Shown: positions 7,254 through 15,561, counted from the first letter of the stretch. The stretch: 25,750 nucleotides of DNA from Myxococcales bacterium UBA1660 (GCA_002320815.1 DCLA01000097.1:1-25750), one strand, 5' to 3'. The notes: generated from the sequence alone by a model not told the origin. Translations and numbers: made by a program.

Positions 7254-10200
7254 TCAGCGCAGGAGGAGCCGGCGGCGCTTGAGGTGGCGAACGACCGCGC
7301 GGAACCACTGCACGGTCACGTGGTAGCGGTGCCCCTTCTCTTCGAGGATGCCGCGGGTCTGGAGCAAGGCGAGGAGCGAGTGGCAGCGGCCCTCGGGCCA
7401 GCGCAGCACGGTGGCCAGCTCCTGGGCGTCGAGGTTGCCGTGGAGGATCAGCGCCGCCAGGGCGAAGCGGGTCTCGTCGTGGAAGGACTCGAGGGACTCG
7501 GCGTCCGGCGCGGTGAAGAGGCGGACCTCGAGACCGCGGCTGGTCGGCTGGAGCGAGCGCAGCCAGAAGTAGAGGGCCAGCCGGAGGTTGCCGTCGGTGT
7601 AGTGCCAGAGGAGCCGGAAGTACTCGTCCTTGGCGCGCTCCAGGGCGCGGCGGCGCGCGCCACCCTCGGCCTCGGTCTCCAGGAGGGACTCGAAGGAGAC
7701 CGTGGCCCCGGCGCGGCGCATCCGGTGCTCGACCAGCGATCGGATGCGCTCCTCGTTCCACCCCTTGAGCTCCACCACCCGGCCGAAGGCACTCTGGCCG
7801 CCGGCGGCGCTGCGCAGGTAGAGCCAGGCGTTCTGCGAGAAGGCGCAGAGCCAGACGGTGCTCTCCTGGGTGAGCGCGACGACGTCCTTCAGGGCCCGGA
7901 AGGCCTCGGTGCCGCCGATGGTGCGGAGGTAGAGGTTCTGCCCGTGGTCCAGGAAGATGGCGGGGATCTTCGCCTCCGCGATGCGCTCGGCGAGCTCCGC
8001 GGGCTCGCTGGTCTCCGCCAGATCGAGCTCCTTCGAGAGCCAGCGGCACAGGCGACCCGGCTCGTGCATCGAGGGGGGGATGTCCAGGAGGCGGGTGTCG
8101 GGTCGCTTGGCCGCGAAGGCGCGCATCCAGGACGTCTTGCCGGCGCCGACCTCGCCCACGAGAGCCACGGCGGCGCCCTCACCGTCCTCGGTGTCCGTCA
8201 GGAGGGTCTCGAGGCCCGGATAGTGCGGGAGGGCCTCGTCCGGGCCCACCGAGCGGAGCTGGCAGGCGGTGACCACCTCTTCGGGGAGGCGGTGGTCTTC
8301 GTCGTCGTCCTTCTCGGCGGTGTCCAGCTTCCGCTGGGAGAGGAGGGCGAGCACGACCCGCCCGGCGCGGAAGCGCGACACGATCGACTGCACCGTCTCC
8401 AGGGTCACGTCCGCGAGGACCCGGAAGGACGCACCCAGCGCGGCCAGGTAGCGCCGGGCGCCGGTGCCCTGCCCGACCAGCTTGGCGAAGGCGCCCTCCG
8501 GGTGGCGCTCCAGGTAGGCCTTCTCGATGGCCTCCTGCCAACGCCGCACCAGATAGAGCGCCAGCGCGAGCCCCACCACCCAGAGCACCCGGACGAGCTG
8601 GGCGTAGAGGGTGCCCCGGCCCACCACGCGGGTCGCCGCCTCGAGGAGGACCGCCGCGCTCAGCGCGAAGCGGCCCACCCGGCGGACGCTCTTGCGGATG
8701 CGTTCGCTGCGCTCGGCCGAAAGCCGATACGCGTGGGCGGTGAGCTCGTGGTGGAGCAGGTTGACGAAGAGCCGGTAGGTCGCGAAGGCCAGCACCAGCG
8801 TCCGCGTCACCTCCACCTCCGGGCCCGGGAAGAGGTCGCGCAGGAAGGAGAACGCCGCCAGGGCGGTGCCGATGAAGACCAGGGGTCCGGCGACGGCCAC
8901 CAGCCGCCGCCACCACTCCAGGATGAGCCGACGTCGCGAGTGCTCGGCGATGCGCTCGCGCAGGTTGAGCTCGAGTTGAGCCAGCAGCGGTCGCCGGCGT
9001 CGATGGACGAAGAGCCCGATCGAGAGGACCACCAGGAAGAAGAAGACGGTCCCCCGGGTCTCGGGCTCCAGCGAGAGGTGGAAGATCGTCGCCGGCCAGG
9101 TCGGGATCTTGGTCACCACCTCGGTGCCCGTCGCCCGGGTCATGAGCTGCAGCTGCTGTAGCTCGCGGACGAGCTGGGCGCGGCCCTCGGAGCCCAAGCC
9201 GCGCAGCGCGGCGCGCCGGCTGGCGGGGAGGTCTCGGAGCAGATCGAGGCGCAGCTCGTTCCCCTCGTGGAGCGCCTGGGCCAGGCTGCGTACGCGCTCG
9301 GCGTCCAGCTCGGCGATGGTCTTCTCCGCGTCCTCGCGGGCGCGGCGCGCTTCGCCGAGGGGACCGGCGAGCTCGTTGGCCACCGAGGGCGAGAGCGTGG
9401 GCAGGGCCGGCAGCTCGTCGGGATCCTGGGCCAGGGCCTGGGCGAGGGCCCGGCGCCCGCGGACCAGGAGCGCCACCAGGCGGTCGTACTCGGCCTCGGC
9501 GGCGTCGGCCTCCAGGCCGCCCTGGTGGGCGGTGCGCGCTTCGTGCACCTGGGAGAGGCGCTCCCGCTCCTCCTCCGCCTCTTCGGCCCGCTCCCGGGCC
9601 GCCGCGCCCAGCACCCGGGCGATGTCCGAGCGCATCTCCGCCAGGGCGATGCGCCCCTCGGCGATCTCGCGCTCGGTGGCCGAGCGGGCGTCCCGGGCCT
9701 CGGCGTGGGCCTGTTCCTGCTCGGTCGCGGCGCGCTCCTGTTCGGCGGCGGCGGCGGCCTGGGCCGCGCGGGCGGCGTCGGCGCGCACCGAGAGCGCGTA
9801 GGAGGCGTCGAGGCTGATCAGGGTGCCGCGTCGCTGGTCTTCGGGGAGCTCCAGGAAGTGGAGCCGCAGGCGGTCCACCCGCCGCTCCAGCGCGTCCAGC
9901 TCGGCCTCGGCGGTTCCCAGATCGACGCCCAGATCGACGCCGAGGTCGGGGACACCGGCGTCGACGGTGCCGCCGTCGGGCGGGGGGCCCAGGTCGACGA
10001 GCTCGCCCGGCGGGACGACGACGGGAACGCCCGCGTCCGGCTCGGCGGGCGCGGCGGGCACGCCACCGTCGGCGACGGCGCCATCGACCACGCCGGCGTC
10101 GCCCAGCGGCCCGGCGTCCCCCGCGGGGCCCGCGTCGAGGATCACCCCGGCGTCGGGCGGCGCTTCGTTCAGACGCGCGCGCAGCTCGTCGCGCCGGCGG

Positions 10201-10505
10201 GCCACGGAGGTCTCGTCGTCCAGGTCCACCTGGAAGAGGCTCCGGGCGTCGACGCCGGTCGGGAGCTGACCCCCGAGGAGCGCTTCGAGCTGTTCGGCGA
10301 GCCGCTCCAGCCGCTCTTCTTCCGTCGCCGGAGCCGACATCGGCGCGGGCTCGGGTTCGGGCTCCGCGGACGCGGCTTCGCGGGCGGGCGCGCCGGCGTC
10401 GGGGAGGCCGGCATCGGTGGGGGCGCTCGCGGGTTCGGGCTCGCGACACGCGGCCATGACGACGAGCAGGGCGAGGACGCCCCCGAGTCGGTGGATGGAA
10501 GCCAT
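7254..10505 (-). CDS. Large membrane P-loop ATPase with signal peptide and periplasmic coiled coil
   Basis: The 1083-residue protein starts with a lipoprotein-like signal (VMAAC, Cys 20). Residues 21-195 are a low-complexity Ala/Pro/Asp-Ala-Gly linker, and 200-345 an Ala/Glu/Arg-rich coiled coil. More helical periplasmic sequence runs to about 480. Five membrane helices follow (about 486-500, 534-556, 569-585, 612-628, 636-653). The cytoplasmic part has Walker A GEVGAGKT (784-791), Walker B IPAIFLDHG (847-855), a sensor-like stretch at 885-894 and a C-terminal winged-helix-like region (1010-1075). Five helices put the N-terminus outside and the ATPase inside. The periplasmic and membrane layout recalls MscK/MscM, and MscS follows 13 nt downstream. 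It is therefore plausibly a nucleotide-driven partner or gate of that channel (inference). Whether Cys 20 is lipidated is uncertain in a protein that also spans the membrane. Confidence 0.8.
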   Translation of the reverse strand: MASIHRLGGVLALLVVMAACREPEPASAPTDAGLPDAGAPAREAASAEPEPEPAPMSAPATEEERLERLAEQLEALLGGQLPTGVDARSLFQVDLDDETSVARRRDELRARLNEAPPDAGVILDAGPAGDAGPLGDAGVVDGAVADGGVPAAPAEPDAGVPVVVPPGELVDLGPPPDGGTVDAGVPDLGVDLGVDLGTAEAELDALERRVDRLRLHFLELPEDQRRGTLISLDASYALSVRADAARAAQAAAAAEQERAATEQEQAHAEARDARSATEREIAEGRIALAEMRSDIARVLGAAARERAEEAEEERERLSQVHEARTAHQGGLEADAAEAEYDRLVALLVRGRRALAQALAQDPDELPALPTLSPSVANELAGPLGEARRAREDAEKTIAELDAERVRSLAQALHEGNELRLDLLRDLPASRRAALRGLGSEGRAQLVRELQQLQLMTRATGTEVVTKIPTWPATIFHLSLEPETRGTVFFFLVVLSIGLFVHRRRRPLLAQLELNLRERIAEHSRRRLILEWWRRLVAVAGPLVFIGTALAAFSFLRDLFPGPEVEVTRTLVLAFATYRLFVNLLHHELTAHAYRLSAERSERIRKSVRRVGRFALSAAVLLEAATRVVGRGTLYAQLVRVLWVVGLALALYLVRRWQEAIEKAYLERHPEGAFAKLVGQGTGARRYLAALGASFRVLADVTLETVQSIVSRFRAGRVVLALLSQRKLDTAEKDDDEDHRLPEEVVTACQLRSVGPDEALPHYPGLETLLTDTEDGEGAAVALVGEVGAGKTSWMRAFAAKRPDTRLLDIPPSMHEPGRLCRWLSKELDLAETSEPAELAERIAEAKIPAIFLDHGQNLYLRTIGGTEAFRALKDVVALTQESTVWLCAFSQNAWLYLRSAAGGQSAFGRVVELKGWNEERIRSLVEHRMRRAGATVSFESLLETEAEGGARRRALERAKDEYFRLLWHYTDGNLRLALYFWLRSLQPTSRGLEVRLFTAPDAESLESFHDETRFALAALILHGNLDAQELATVLRWPEGRCHSLLALLQTRGILEEKGHRYHVTVQWFRAVVRHLKRRRLLLR

Positions 10506-10516
10506 GGAAGGGGCGG

Positions 10517-10524
10517 ACTATAAC
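10517..10524. promoter_or_regulatory. Shared AT-rich -10 region for two divergent genes
   Basis: On plus, TATAAC (10519-10524) ends 9 nt before GTG 10534 of rdgB. On minus, TATAGT (10522-10517) ends 11 nt before ATG 10505 of the ATPase. Both match TATAAT in five of six positions and overlap by four bases, so polymerase can probably bind in only one direction at a time. Confidence 0.5.
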
Positions 10525-10533
10525 CGCGAGGTC

Positions 10534-11145
10534 GTGCCCCATCGAGTCATCCCCCCGAGGATTCTGGTCGCCAGCTCCAACCCCAAGAAGCTCGCCGAGC
10601 TACGTCCCCTCTTCGAGGGGTTACCCACCGAGGTCGTGGGGCCGGAGTCGCCCCTTCCCGAGGTGATCGAGGACGCGGAGACCTTCGCCGGCAACGCGGA
10701 GAAGAAGGCGCGCGAGATCGCCGCCCACACCGGCATCGCCACCTTGGCCGACGACAGCGGCCTCGAGGTGGACGCGCTCGGCGGCGCGCCGGGCGTCCGC
10801 TCCGCGCGCTTCTCCACCGACGCGGGCCGGCGAGCGGAGCCCGACCGCGACGGGGCGAACAACGCGCTGCTCCTCGAGCGCCTCCACGGGCGCGCGGACC
10901 GCGGCGCCCGCTTCCGCTGCGTCCTCGCGCTGGTGCTCCCGAGCGGGGAGGTGGTGGCCACCGCCGACGGAACCGTCGAGGGCACGATCCTCGAAGCGCC
11001 GCGGGGGAGCGGGGGCTTCGGCTACGACCCGCTCTTCGTCCCCGAAGGCGAAGAGCGCACGATGGCCGAGCTCACCGCCGCCGAGAAGGCGGCGCTCAGC
11101 CACCGGGGCCGCGCGGCGCGCCGGCTCCGTTCGCTCCTCGAGTGA
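10534..11145 (+). CDS. rdgB: RdgB/HAM1 family dITP/XTP pyrophosphatase
   Basis: With start GTG 10534 the protein has 203 residues, the usual family length. It hydrolyses non-canonical purine nucleotides (dITP, XTP) to monophosphates and keeps them out of DNA and RNA. Signature parts are SSNPKKLAEL (14-23, triphosphate binding), the acidic LADDSGLEVDALGGAPG (71-87), FGYDPLF (162-168) and SHRG (189-192). Longer starts are open: ATG 10504 would add ten residues but shares its CATG with the ATPase start on the other strand. I prefer GTG 10534 because it lies 9 nt after a near-consensus -10 (TATAAC). It is probably transcribed alone; the kinase 55 nt downstream has its own -10. Confidence 0.93.
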   Translation: MPHRVIPPRILVASSNPKKLAELRPLFEGLPTEVVGPESPLPEVIEDAETFAGNAEKKAREIAAHTGIATLADDSGLEVDALGGAPGVRSARFSTDAGRRAEPDRDGANNALLLERLHGRADRGARFRCVLALVLPSGEVVATADGTVEGTILEAPRGSGGFGYDPLFVPEGEERTMAELTAAEKAALSHRGRAARRLRSLLE

Positions 11146-11186
11146 CCCTCGGTGTCACGCGAACGCCTTTCGCCGTCGAGTCCTGA

Positions 11187-11192
11187 TATCCT
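11187..11192 (+). promoter_or_regulatory. Putative -10 element of the kinase gene
   Basis: TATCCT ends 8 nt before GTG 11201, with no Shine-Dalgarno between; it is consistent with a leaderless mRNA. No convincing -35 is seen. Confidence 0.4.
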
Positions 11193-11200
11193 GACTGGCG

Positions 11201-12883
11201 GTGAAGGTCTGCCCCACCTGTCGGCTCCGCTACAACGACGAGGACGTCGCGTGCCTCGTCGACGGCAGCCCCCTCGCCCGGATGACCGACCCGCGCATCG
11301 GCGCGGTGCTGGGCGGCCGCTACACGCTGGTGGAGGTCCTCGGCCGCGGCGGGATGGGCACGGTCTACCGGGCGCGCCACGCGGGCGAACGCCTGGTCGC
11401 CATCAAGGTCCTCCACGATCGCTTTGCCGACGACGCCGCGCTCCGTGAGCGGTTGGAGCGCGAGGCGCGCTCCACCAAGCAGCTCGCCCACCCGAACATC
11501 GTCGAGGTGATGGACTTCGGGCTCACCGAGACCTTGGTGCCCTACCTGGTCATGGAGCTCCTCCAGGGCGAACCCCTGGACCAACCGATCAAGCGGGATG
11601 GGGCCTTCGAGCTCGACCGGGCCCTGATGCTGGGTCTCCACCTCGCCCGGGGGCTCGCCCGCGCCCACGACTTCGGGGTGATCCACCGCGACGTGAAGCC
11701 GGAGAACGTGTTCGTCTGCTCCAGCGACGACGGGACCTCGGTGGCCAAGCTGATGGACTTCGGTATCGCCCTCGCGCCCGGCGACCGCCGGCTCACCGCC
11801 GCCGGCCAGTTCCTGGGGTCGCCCAAGTACACCGCGCCCGAGCGCTTCCGGGCCCGGGAGGAGATCACGCCCGCCAGCGACCTCTACGCCCTCGGCGTGG
11901 TGCTCTTCGAGATGGTCGCCGGTCGCCTGCCCTTCGCCTCGGAGTCGATGGCCGGGTGGGTGCTGCACCACATGGAGACCGTCCCGCCGGAGCTGACGAG
12001 CGTGGTCCCCGGGTGTCCCCCGGTCCTCTCGCGGCTGGTCGCCGAGCTCCTGGCCAAGGAGCCCAAGCACCGGCCGGTCGACGCCCACGCGGTGGTGAGC
12101 ACCCTGGGATCGATGGCCTCGGAGAAGGCGCGCCGGGTCCGGCAGGCCTCCACCATCTCGCGGGAGATCGCCGTCCCCGACGAGAACGCCCGGCTCGGCG
12201 CGTGGCGCGAGCGGGCCCGCCTCTATCAGCTCATGGTCGACCGGGTCTGGCCCGGGGTGAGCGCGCCCCCCGCGATCGCGAACGACCTGGCCGAGCTCAC
12301 CGGCGCGCTCGGCCGCCTCGACGCGCTGCGTAAGGAGGCCCAGAGCCTGGAGGCGGCCGTCGGCGCCGAGGAGGCCCGGCAGAAGGCCGACCGGCAGCGG
12401 CTGGTGCACGCGGTGGAGACCCTGGCCCGGGACCTCTCCCAGCTCCGTTCGCAGACCCGGCTCCAAGGGGGCGCCGAGGAGAGCGCCAGCGAGCACCTGG
12501 ACCGCTACCGGCTCCAGCTCGCCAAGCTGATCCACATGGACGCCACCATGGGATCGACGCCCTCGCCCCTGGGCCTCGAGACCCTCCGGGAGGCGCTGGC
12601 GGCCTACGAGGCCTGGACCGCCGCCGCGGCTCCCTCGCCCACCCGGGACCTGGAGTTCCAGCTCCAGGCTCTCAGAGATCAGGTGGAGCGGAAGGACGCC
12701 GAGTCCCGACAGGAGCAGGAGAGCCGCAAGGAGCAGCTCCGGGCCAGCGCCGACGAGCGCATCCAGCTCGAGCAGCGGGTGCTGCGGCTCTCCCGGGCCC
12801 TGGGCGAGACCCTCCGGCCCTTTCCGCAGAACCGGGATCTCTTCCGAAAGATGCGCGGTGGCACGATGCGCGCCATCGGCTGA
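11201..12883 (+). CDS. Soluble Ser/Thr protein kinase with N-terminal Cys motif and C-terminal coiled coil
   Basis: This 560-residue protein starts at GTG 11201. The N-terminus VCPTCRLRYNDEDVACLVDG is a Cys cluster (C4, C7, C18) resembling half a zinc ribbon, seen in several myxobacterial kinases. A complete Hanks-type kinase domain follows (about 41-310): glycine loop GRGGMGTVYRA, K69 in VAIK, HRDVKPEN (162-169), DFG (186-188) and APE (212-214). All catalytic residues are present, so it should be active. Residues about 355-545 are rich in Glu, Arg, Gln and Leu with heptad-like spacing, so probably coiled coil that dimerises the kinase or binds partners. There is no transmembrane helix, unlike PknB-type kinases. 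Its substrate is not indicated by its neighbours. Confidence 0.93.
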   Translation: MKVCPTCRLRYNDEDVACLVDGSPLARMTDPRIGAVLGGRYTLVEVLGRGGMGTVYRARHAGERLVAIKVLHDRFADDAALRERLEREARSTKQLAHPNIVEVMDFGLTETLVPYLVMELLQGEPLDQPIKRDGAFELDRALMLGLHLARGLARAHDFGVIHRDVKPENVFVCSSDDGTSVAKLMDFGIALAPGDRRLTAAGQFLGSPKYTAPERFRAREEITPASDLYALGVVLFEMVAGRLPFASESMAGWVLHHMETVPPELTSVVPGCPPVLSRLVAELLAKEPKHRPVDAHAVVSTLGSMASEKARRVRQASTISREIAVPDENARLGAWRERARLYQLMVDRVWPGVSAPPAIANDLAELTGALGRLDALRKEAQSLEAAVGAEEARQKADRQRLVHAVETLARDLSQLRSQTRLQGGAEESASEHLDRYRLQLAKLIHMDATMGSTPSPLGLETLREALAAYEAWTAAAAPSPTRDLEFQLQALRDQVERKDAESRQEQESRKEQLRASADERIQLEQRVLRLSRALGETLRPFPQNRDLFRKMRGGTMRAIG

Positions 12884-12892
12884 CGGGTCTGA

Positions 12893-12898
12893 TACGCT
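12893..12898 (+). promoter_or_regulatory. Putative -10 element of the large lipoprotein gene
   Basis: TACGCT ends 6 nt before GTG 12905. This spacing favours GTG 12905 over the in-frame GTG at 12899, which would touch the hexamer. Confidence 0.35.
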
Positions 12899-12904
12899 GT
12901 GCCC

Positions 12905-14080
12905 GTGCTTAGAGGTGGATGGGTCGTGGGGGCAGCCCTGCTCTTCGGAGGGGCCGCCGGTTGTTCGGTGTTCGATGGGTCTCTGCTGCCGGCCGACGGC
13001 GGCGAGACCGATGGGACGACCGTCGAGACGGACTTCGGCCCGGAGACGCCCGACACCGGGCCCACGGGCATCGGGTGCACCGACGGGGACCGCCAGCCAC
13101 CGCCGCGCCCGGCGAGCAACACCGACGGACCCGATGCGGACGAGATCGTCTTCGGGCTCCGGGAGGTGGGGCTCGAGCAGGAGGCCGGGGACGCCTGGCG
13201 GGACATCGGGCTGAACCTGGACGGCTACTGCTCGGTCGGGTCGGTCCCCCAAGGTGAGTGCCAGCCGCCCGACGAGGACGCGACCCTGCTCCTCGATGGG
13301 AACCAGGGCATCGACAACGCGTTCGGCGGCGAGCTCTTCCCCCTGGTCGACCTGGTCATCGAAGACCTCGAGGCGACCGCGCGCGAATCCTCCGCGGCCG
13401 GTCTCGGCGTGGTGGTCCTTCGGGTCCGCAAGTACAACGGCGAGCTCGACGACCCCCGGGTCGACGTCACCATGAGCCAGAGCGTCGCCGGCTTCGCCGG
13501 GACCGCCGAGGAGACCGCGCCCTCCGAGTACACCATCGTCGACTACGACGCCTTCGAGGCCGACGGCACCACGCCCAAGCCCGCGCCCGTCTGGGAAGGC
13601 AACGACTGGATGGTCCTTCGGGACGACACCTTCCTCCTGGACGACCTGGAGCAGCCCCTGGTCCGCGACGACAACGCCTACGTCGCCAACGGGGTCCTGG
13701 TCATGTCCTTGCCCGAGCGGGTGGAGATCCGCTTCGCCGGCGAGGAGAACGGCATCACCGTGCGCCTCACCGGCGCCCGCGCGCTGGGGACCATCAGCCC
13801 CGACGGGCAGCGCTTGGAGAACGTGCTCTTCGCCGGCCGGTGGTCGATCAACGATCTACTGCAGACCACCGAGAGCCTCGGGGTCTGCCCCGGGGGCGCG
13901 CAGTTCTCCATCTTCCGCAACAAGCTCGACAGCGCCGCGGATCTACGCTCCGACCCCCGCACCGCGGGCGACGGGGTGACCTGCGACGCGCTGAGCGTGG
14001 GGGTGACCTTCGAGGGGTACCGGGTGCGCATCGCCGGGATCAGCGAAGGCCTCGACCCGCCCACCGACAGCTGCCCCTGA
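12905..14080 (+). CDS. Large secreted lipoprotein, function unknown
   Basis: The 391-residue protein has a signal peptide ending FGGAAGC with lipidation Cys 20. An acidic Asp/Gly/Thr/Pro linker (about 28-75) is followed by a long acidic beta-rich domain. A phrase DGNQGIDNAFGGEL near residue 138 is followed by alternating strand-like segments. Cysteines around the linker/domain border (GIGC, DGYC, GEC) and near the end (GVC, VTC, DSC) probably form disulphides. It looks like an outer-membrane surface lipoprotein of a myxobacterial paralogue family. I do not recognise a named domain. The start is at GTG 12905, 21 nt after the kinase stop; GTG 12899 is the alternative. The gene ends 20 nt from the convergent amrA stop. 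Confidence 0.8.
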   Translation: MLRGGWVVGAALLFGGAAGCSVFDGSLLPADGGETDGTTVETDFGPETPDTGPTGIGCTDGDRQPPPRPASNTDGPDADEIVFGLREVGLEQEAGDAWRDIGLNLDGYCSVGSVPQGECQPPDEDATLLLDGNQGIDNAFGGELFPLVDLVIEDLEATARESSAAGLGVVVLRVRKYNGELDDPRVDVTMSQSVAGFAGTAEETAPSEYTIVDYDAFEADGTTPKPAPVWEGNDWMVLRDDTFLLDDLEQPLVRDDNAYVANGVLVMSLPERVEIRFAGEENGITVRLTGARALGTISPDGQRLENVLFAGRWSINDLLQTTESLGVCPGGAQFSIFRNKLDSAADLRSDPRTAGDGVTCDALSVGVTFEGYRVRIAGISEGLDPPTDSCP

Positions 14081-14106
14081 GCGTCGCTCGGCCCGCCGGG
14101 TCAGGG
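14075..14106. terminator. Inverted repeat spanning both stop codons of convergent genes
   Basis: CCCTGA (14075-14080) and TCAGGG (14101-14106) are perfect inverted repeats that contain the two TGA stops. A smaller CCC/GGG pair lies just inside the right arm. It is possibly a bidirectional terminator, but there is no T-run. Confidence 0.3.
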
Positions 14107-14682
14107 CACGTGCTGGACGGTGAAGCGCCAGGCCTGGAAGGCGCTGGTGCGCTCGCCCGGCGCGAGGCCCGCTTTGCGCCGGAGCGCACCCAGGAAGGCC
14201 TCCGGGGTCGGGAGCTGCTCCCACACCTGAGGCAGGAAGACGCCGCGGCGGCCGCCGTCGCGGATCAGTAGGCCGTCCACGCCGGGGCGCAGGGCGGCCA
14301 GGAACGCGGCGTCGTCCTCGGCGGGGACCCGCGTGAAAGGCGAGAGGACCGAGACCGACACGTCCAGCGCGGCGACCTCGGCGGGACCCACCGGCGGGAA
14401 GCGCGGATCGCGCAGGGCCGCCGCCGCCGCGTTCTGCACGACGTCCAGCGCCAGGGGCCGGGAGGGCTGCACCGACCCGATGCATCCGCGCAGGCTCTGC
14501 GCGTCCGGAAGCCCCCGGGTCCGCAGGGTGACGAAGGTGGCGCCGTCCTGCTGGAGAGGCCCGGGCTCGGCGGGGAGGTCCACGGATGGCGCCCGCCCGC
14601 TCTGCGCGGCCTCGGCGACGGCGGCACGCGCCAGCTCCAGGAGCCGCGCGGCCGACGGGTCGTCGAGGAAGCGATCAGCCAT
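14101..14682 (-). CDS. amrA: AmmeMemoRadiSam system protein A (AMMECR1 domain)
   Basis: The 193-residue protein is a single AMMECR1 domain. Its hallmark SLRGCIGSVQP is followed by a helix (LALDVVQNAAAAAL) and RDPRFPPV, then the strand ALDVSVSVLSPFTRV. GLLIRDGGRRGVFLPQVWEQL matches the conserved C-terminal half. AMMECR1 proteins have no assigned reaction; they recur with MEMO and a radical SAM enzyme as a three-gene set. The start ATG 14682 overlaps the amrB stop by 8 nt (ATGGCTGA), so translation is coupled. An ATG at 14703 would lengthen the overlap and is less likely. It has no signal peptide and is cytoplasmic. Confidence 0.93.
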   Translation of the reverse strand: MADRFLDDPSAARLLELARAAVAEAAQSGRAPSVDLPAEPGPLQQDGATFVTLRTRGLPDAQSLRGCIGSVQPSRPLALDVVQNAAAAALRDPRFPPVGPAEVAALDVSVSVLSPFTRVPAEDDAAFLAALRPGVDGLLIRDGGRRGVFLPQVWEQLPTPEAFLGALRRKAGLAPGERTSAFQAWRFTVQHVP

Positions 14683-15466
14683 CGGTGAAAGCCCAGGCGC
14701 CATAGCCCACCACCCGCCGTCGATCGCCGGCCGTGTCGCCGCTGGTGCGCACGTCCAGGGTCTCCACCTGGAGTCCCCGCGCGCGCGCCTCGGCGAGGAG
14801 GCCGCGCAGGGGGATGCGCCCGCAGGCCGAGTGGTCGTCCAGCGCGTCGCCGTCGAGGGTCTCGATGGCCGTGGCCGTGACCCGGTCGAGGCGAGCGGCG
14901 GTCTCGTGATCGTGGAAGTGCGAAAGGTCGGAGCTGACCACGATGCGCGTCTCGGGTCCCCCCCAGAGTCGCTGCAGCACCTCCCGGACCTCCGCGGTGG
15001 TGGCGGCGCCGACGACGAGCGGGACCAAGCGGAATTCGCCCAGGGTCCGCTGGAGAAAGGGCAGGTGCATCTCCAGCGAGTGCTCCTCGGCGTGCGGTCG
15101 GTCGTCCCGGAGCACGCCAGGAAGATCGTCCAAGAGCGCGAGGGCCTCCCGGTCGAGGGGGACCGGGCCGAGCGGGGTCGCGAAGGCGTCCACCGTGGGC
15201 GCGCACAGGCCGCGGAAGGCCACCCGGTGCGCGGGGCCGAGGAGCACCACCCGCTCGATGATAGCGGGGTCGGTCCATCGAGCGTAGGCGCTGGCGGCGA
15301 CGGGGCCCGAGTACACCAGGCCGGCGTGGGGTGCGACGAGGGCCTTGGGACTGGGCGCCGCGGGACGGGGCTCGGGGGCCGCCAGGAAGCCGTCCACGCA
15401 CTGCGCCAGGGCCGCCGGATCGGCGGGGTACCAGGGGCCGGCGAGGGCAGGAGGGCGTACGTCCAT
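14675..15466 (-). CDS. amrB: AmmeMemoRadiSam system protein B (MEMO family)
   Basis: The 263-residue MEMO1-family protein has a fold related to class III non-haem iron dioxygenases. The metal/active-site residues known from human MEMO1 (H49, H81, D189, H192, C244) have clear equivalents: H47 in APHAGLVYSG, H80 in GPAHRV, D180 and H183 in SSDLSHF, and C215 in HSACG. HSLEMHLPFL (129-138) is also conserved. Metal binding is therefore likely intact. The biochemical role is unsettled in bacteria. It is the first gene of the minus-strand pair, overlapping amrA. TAGCAT ends 9 nt before ATG 15466, a plausible -10 for a very short or absent leader. Confidence 0.94.
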   Translation of the reverse strand: MDVRPPALAGPWYPADPAALAQCVDGFLAAPEPRPAAPSPKALVAPHAGLVYSGPVAASAYARWTDPAIIERVVLLGPAHRVAFRGLCAPTVDAFATPLGPVPLDREALALLDDLPGVLRDDRPHAEEHSLEMHLPFLQRTLGEFRLVPLVVGAATTAEVREVLQRLWGGPETRIVVSSDLSHFHDHETAARLDRVTATAIETLDGDALDDHSACGRIPLRGLLAEARARGLQVETLDVRTSGDTAGDRRRVVGYGAWAFTDG

Positions 15467-15475
15467 CGCCTCGTG

Positions 15476-15554
15476 ATGCTAGACCCGGCCGTGGCCGTCG
15501 CAAGGGGCGAGGACGGGGAGGGGGCCTGGCGCCGCCGCGCCCCCGACCCACAGT
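15476..15554. promoter_or_regulatory. Divergent amrB/amrS promoter region
   Basis: The 95-nt gap holds TAGCAT on minus (15481-15476), ending 9 nt before amrB, and a weaker CACAGT on plus (15549-15554), ending 7 nt before amrS. No convincing -35 boxes or operator repeats are seen. Confidence 0.3.
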
Positions 15555-15561
15555 CCTCGCC

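Noticed and set aside
7221..9161. A 646-codon open frame on plus, opposite the MscS/ATPase genes
   Set aside because: It is antisense to convincing coding sequence, has low-complexity Gly/Glu/Arg composition and no recognisable domain; at this GC content such frames are expected.
6422..10505. MscS/ATPase pair as an anti-phage defence system
   Set aside because: The neighbours are housekeeping genes, no other defence genes or mobile elements are present, and the N-terminal half fits an osmosensing membrane protein; I could not support a defence role from sequence.
8179..10542. A 787-codon minus-strand frame overlapping the ATPase gene
   Set aside because: It is a shifted frame of the same strand, made almost only of Arg, Pro, Gly and Ala.
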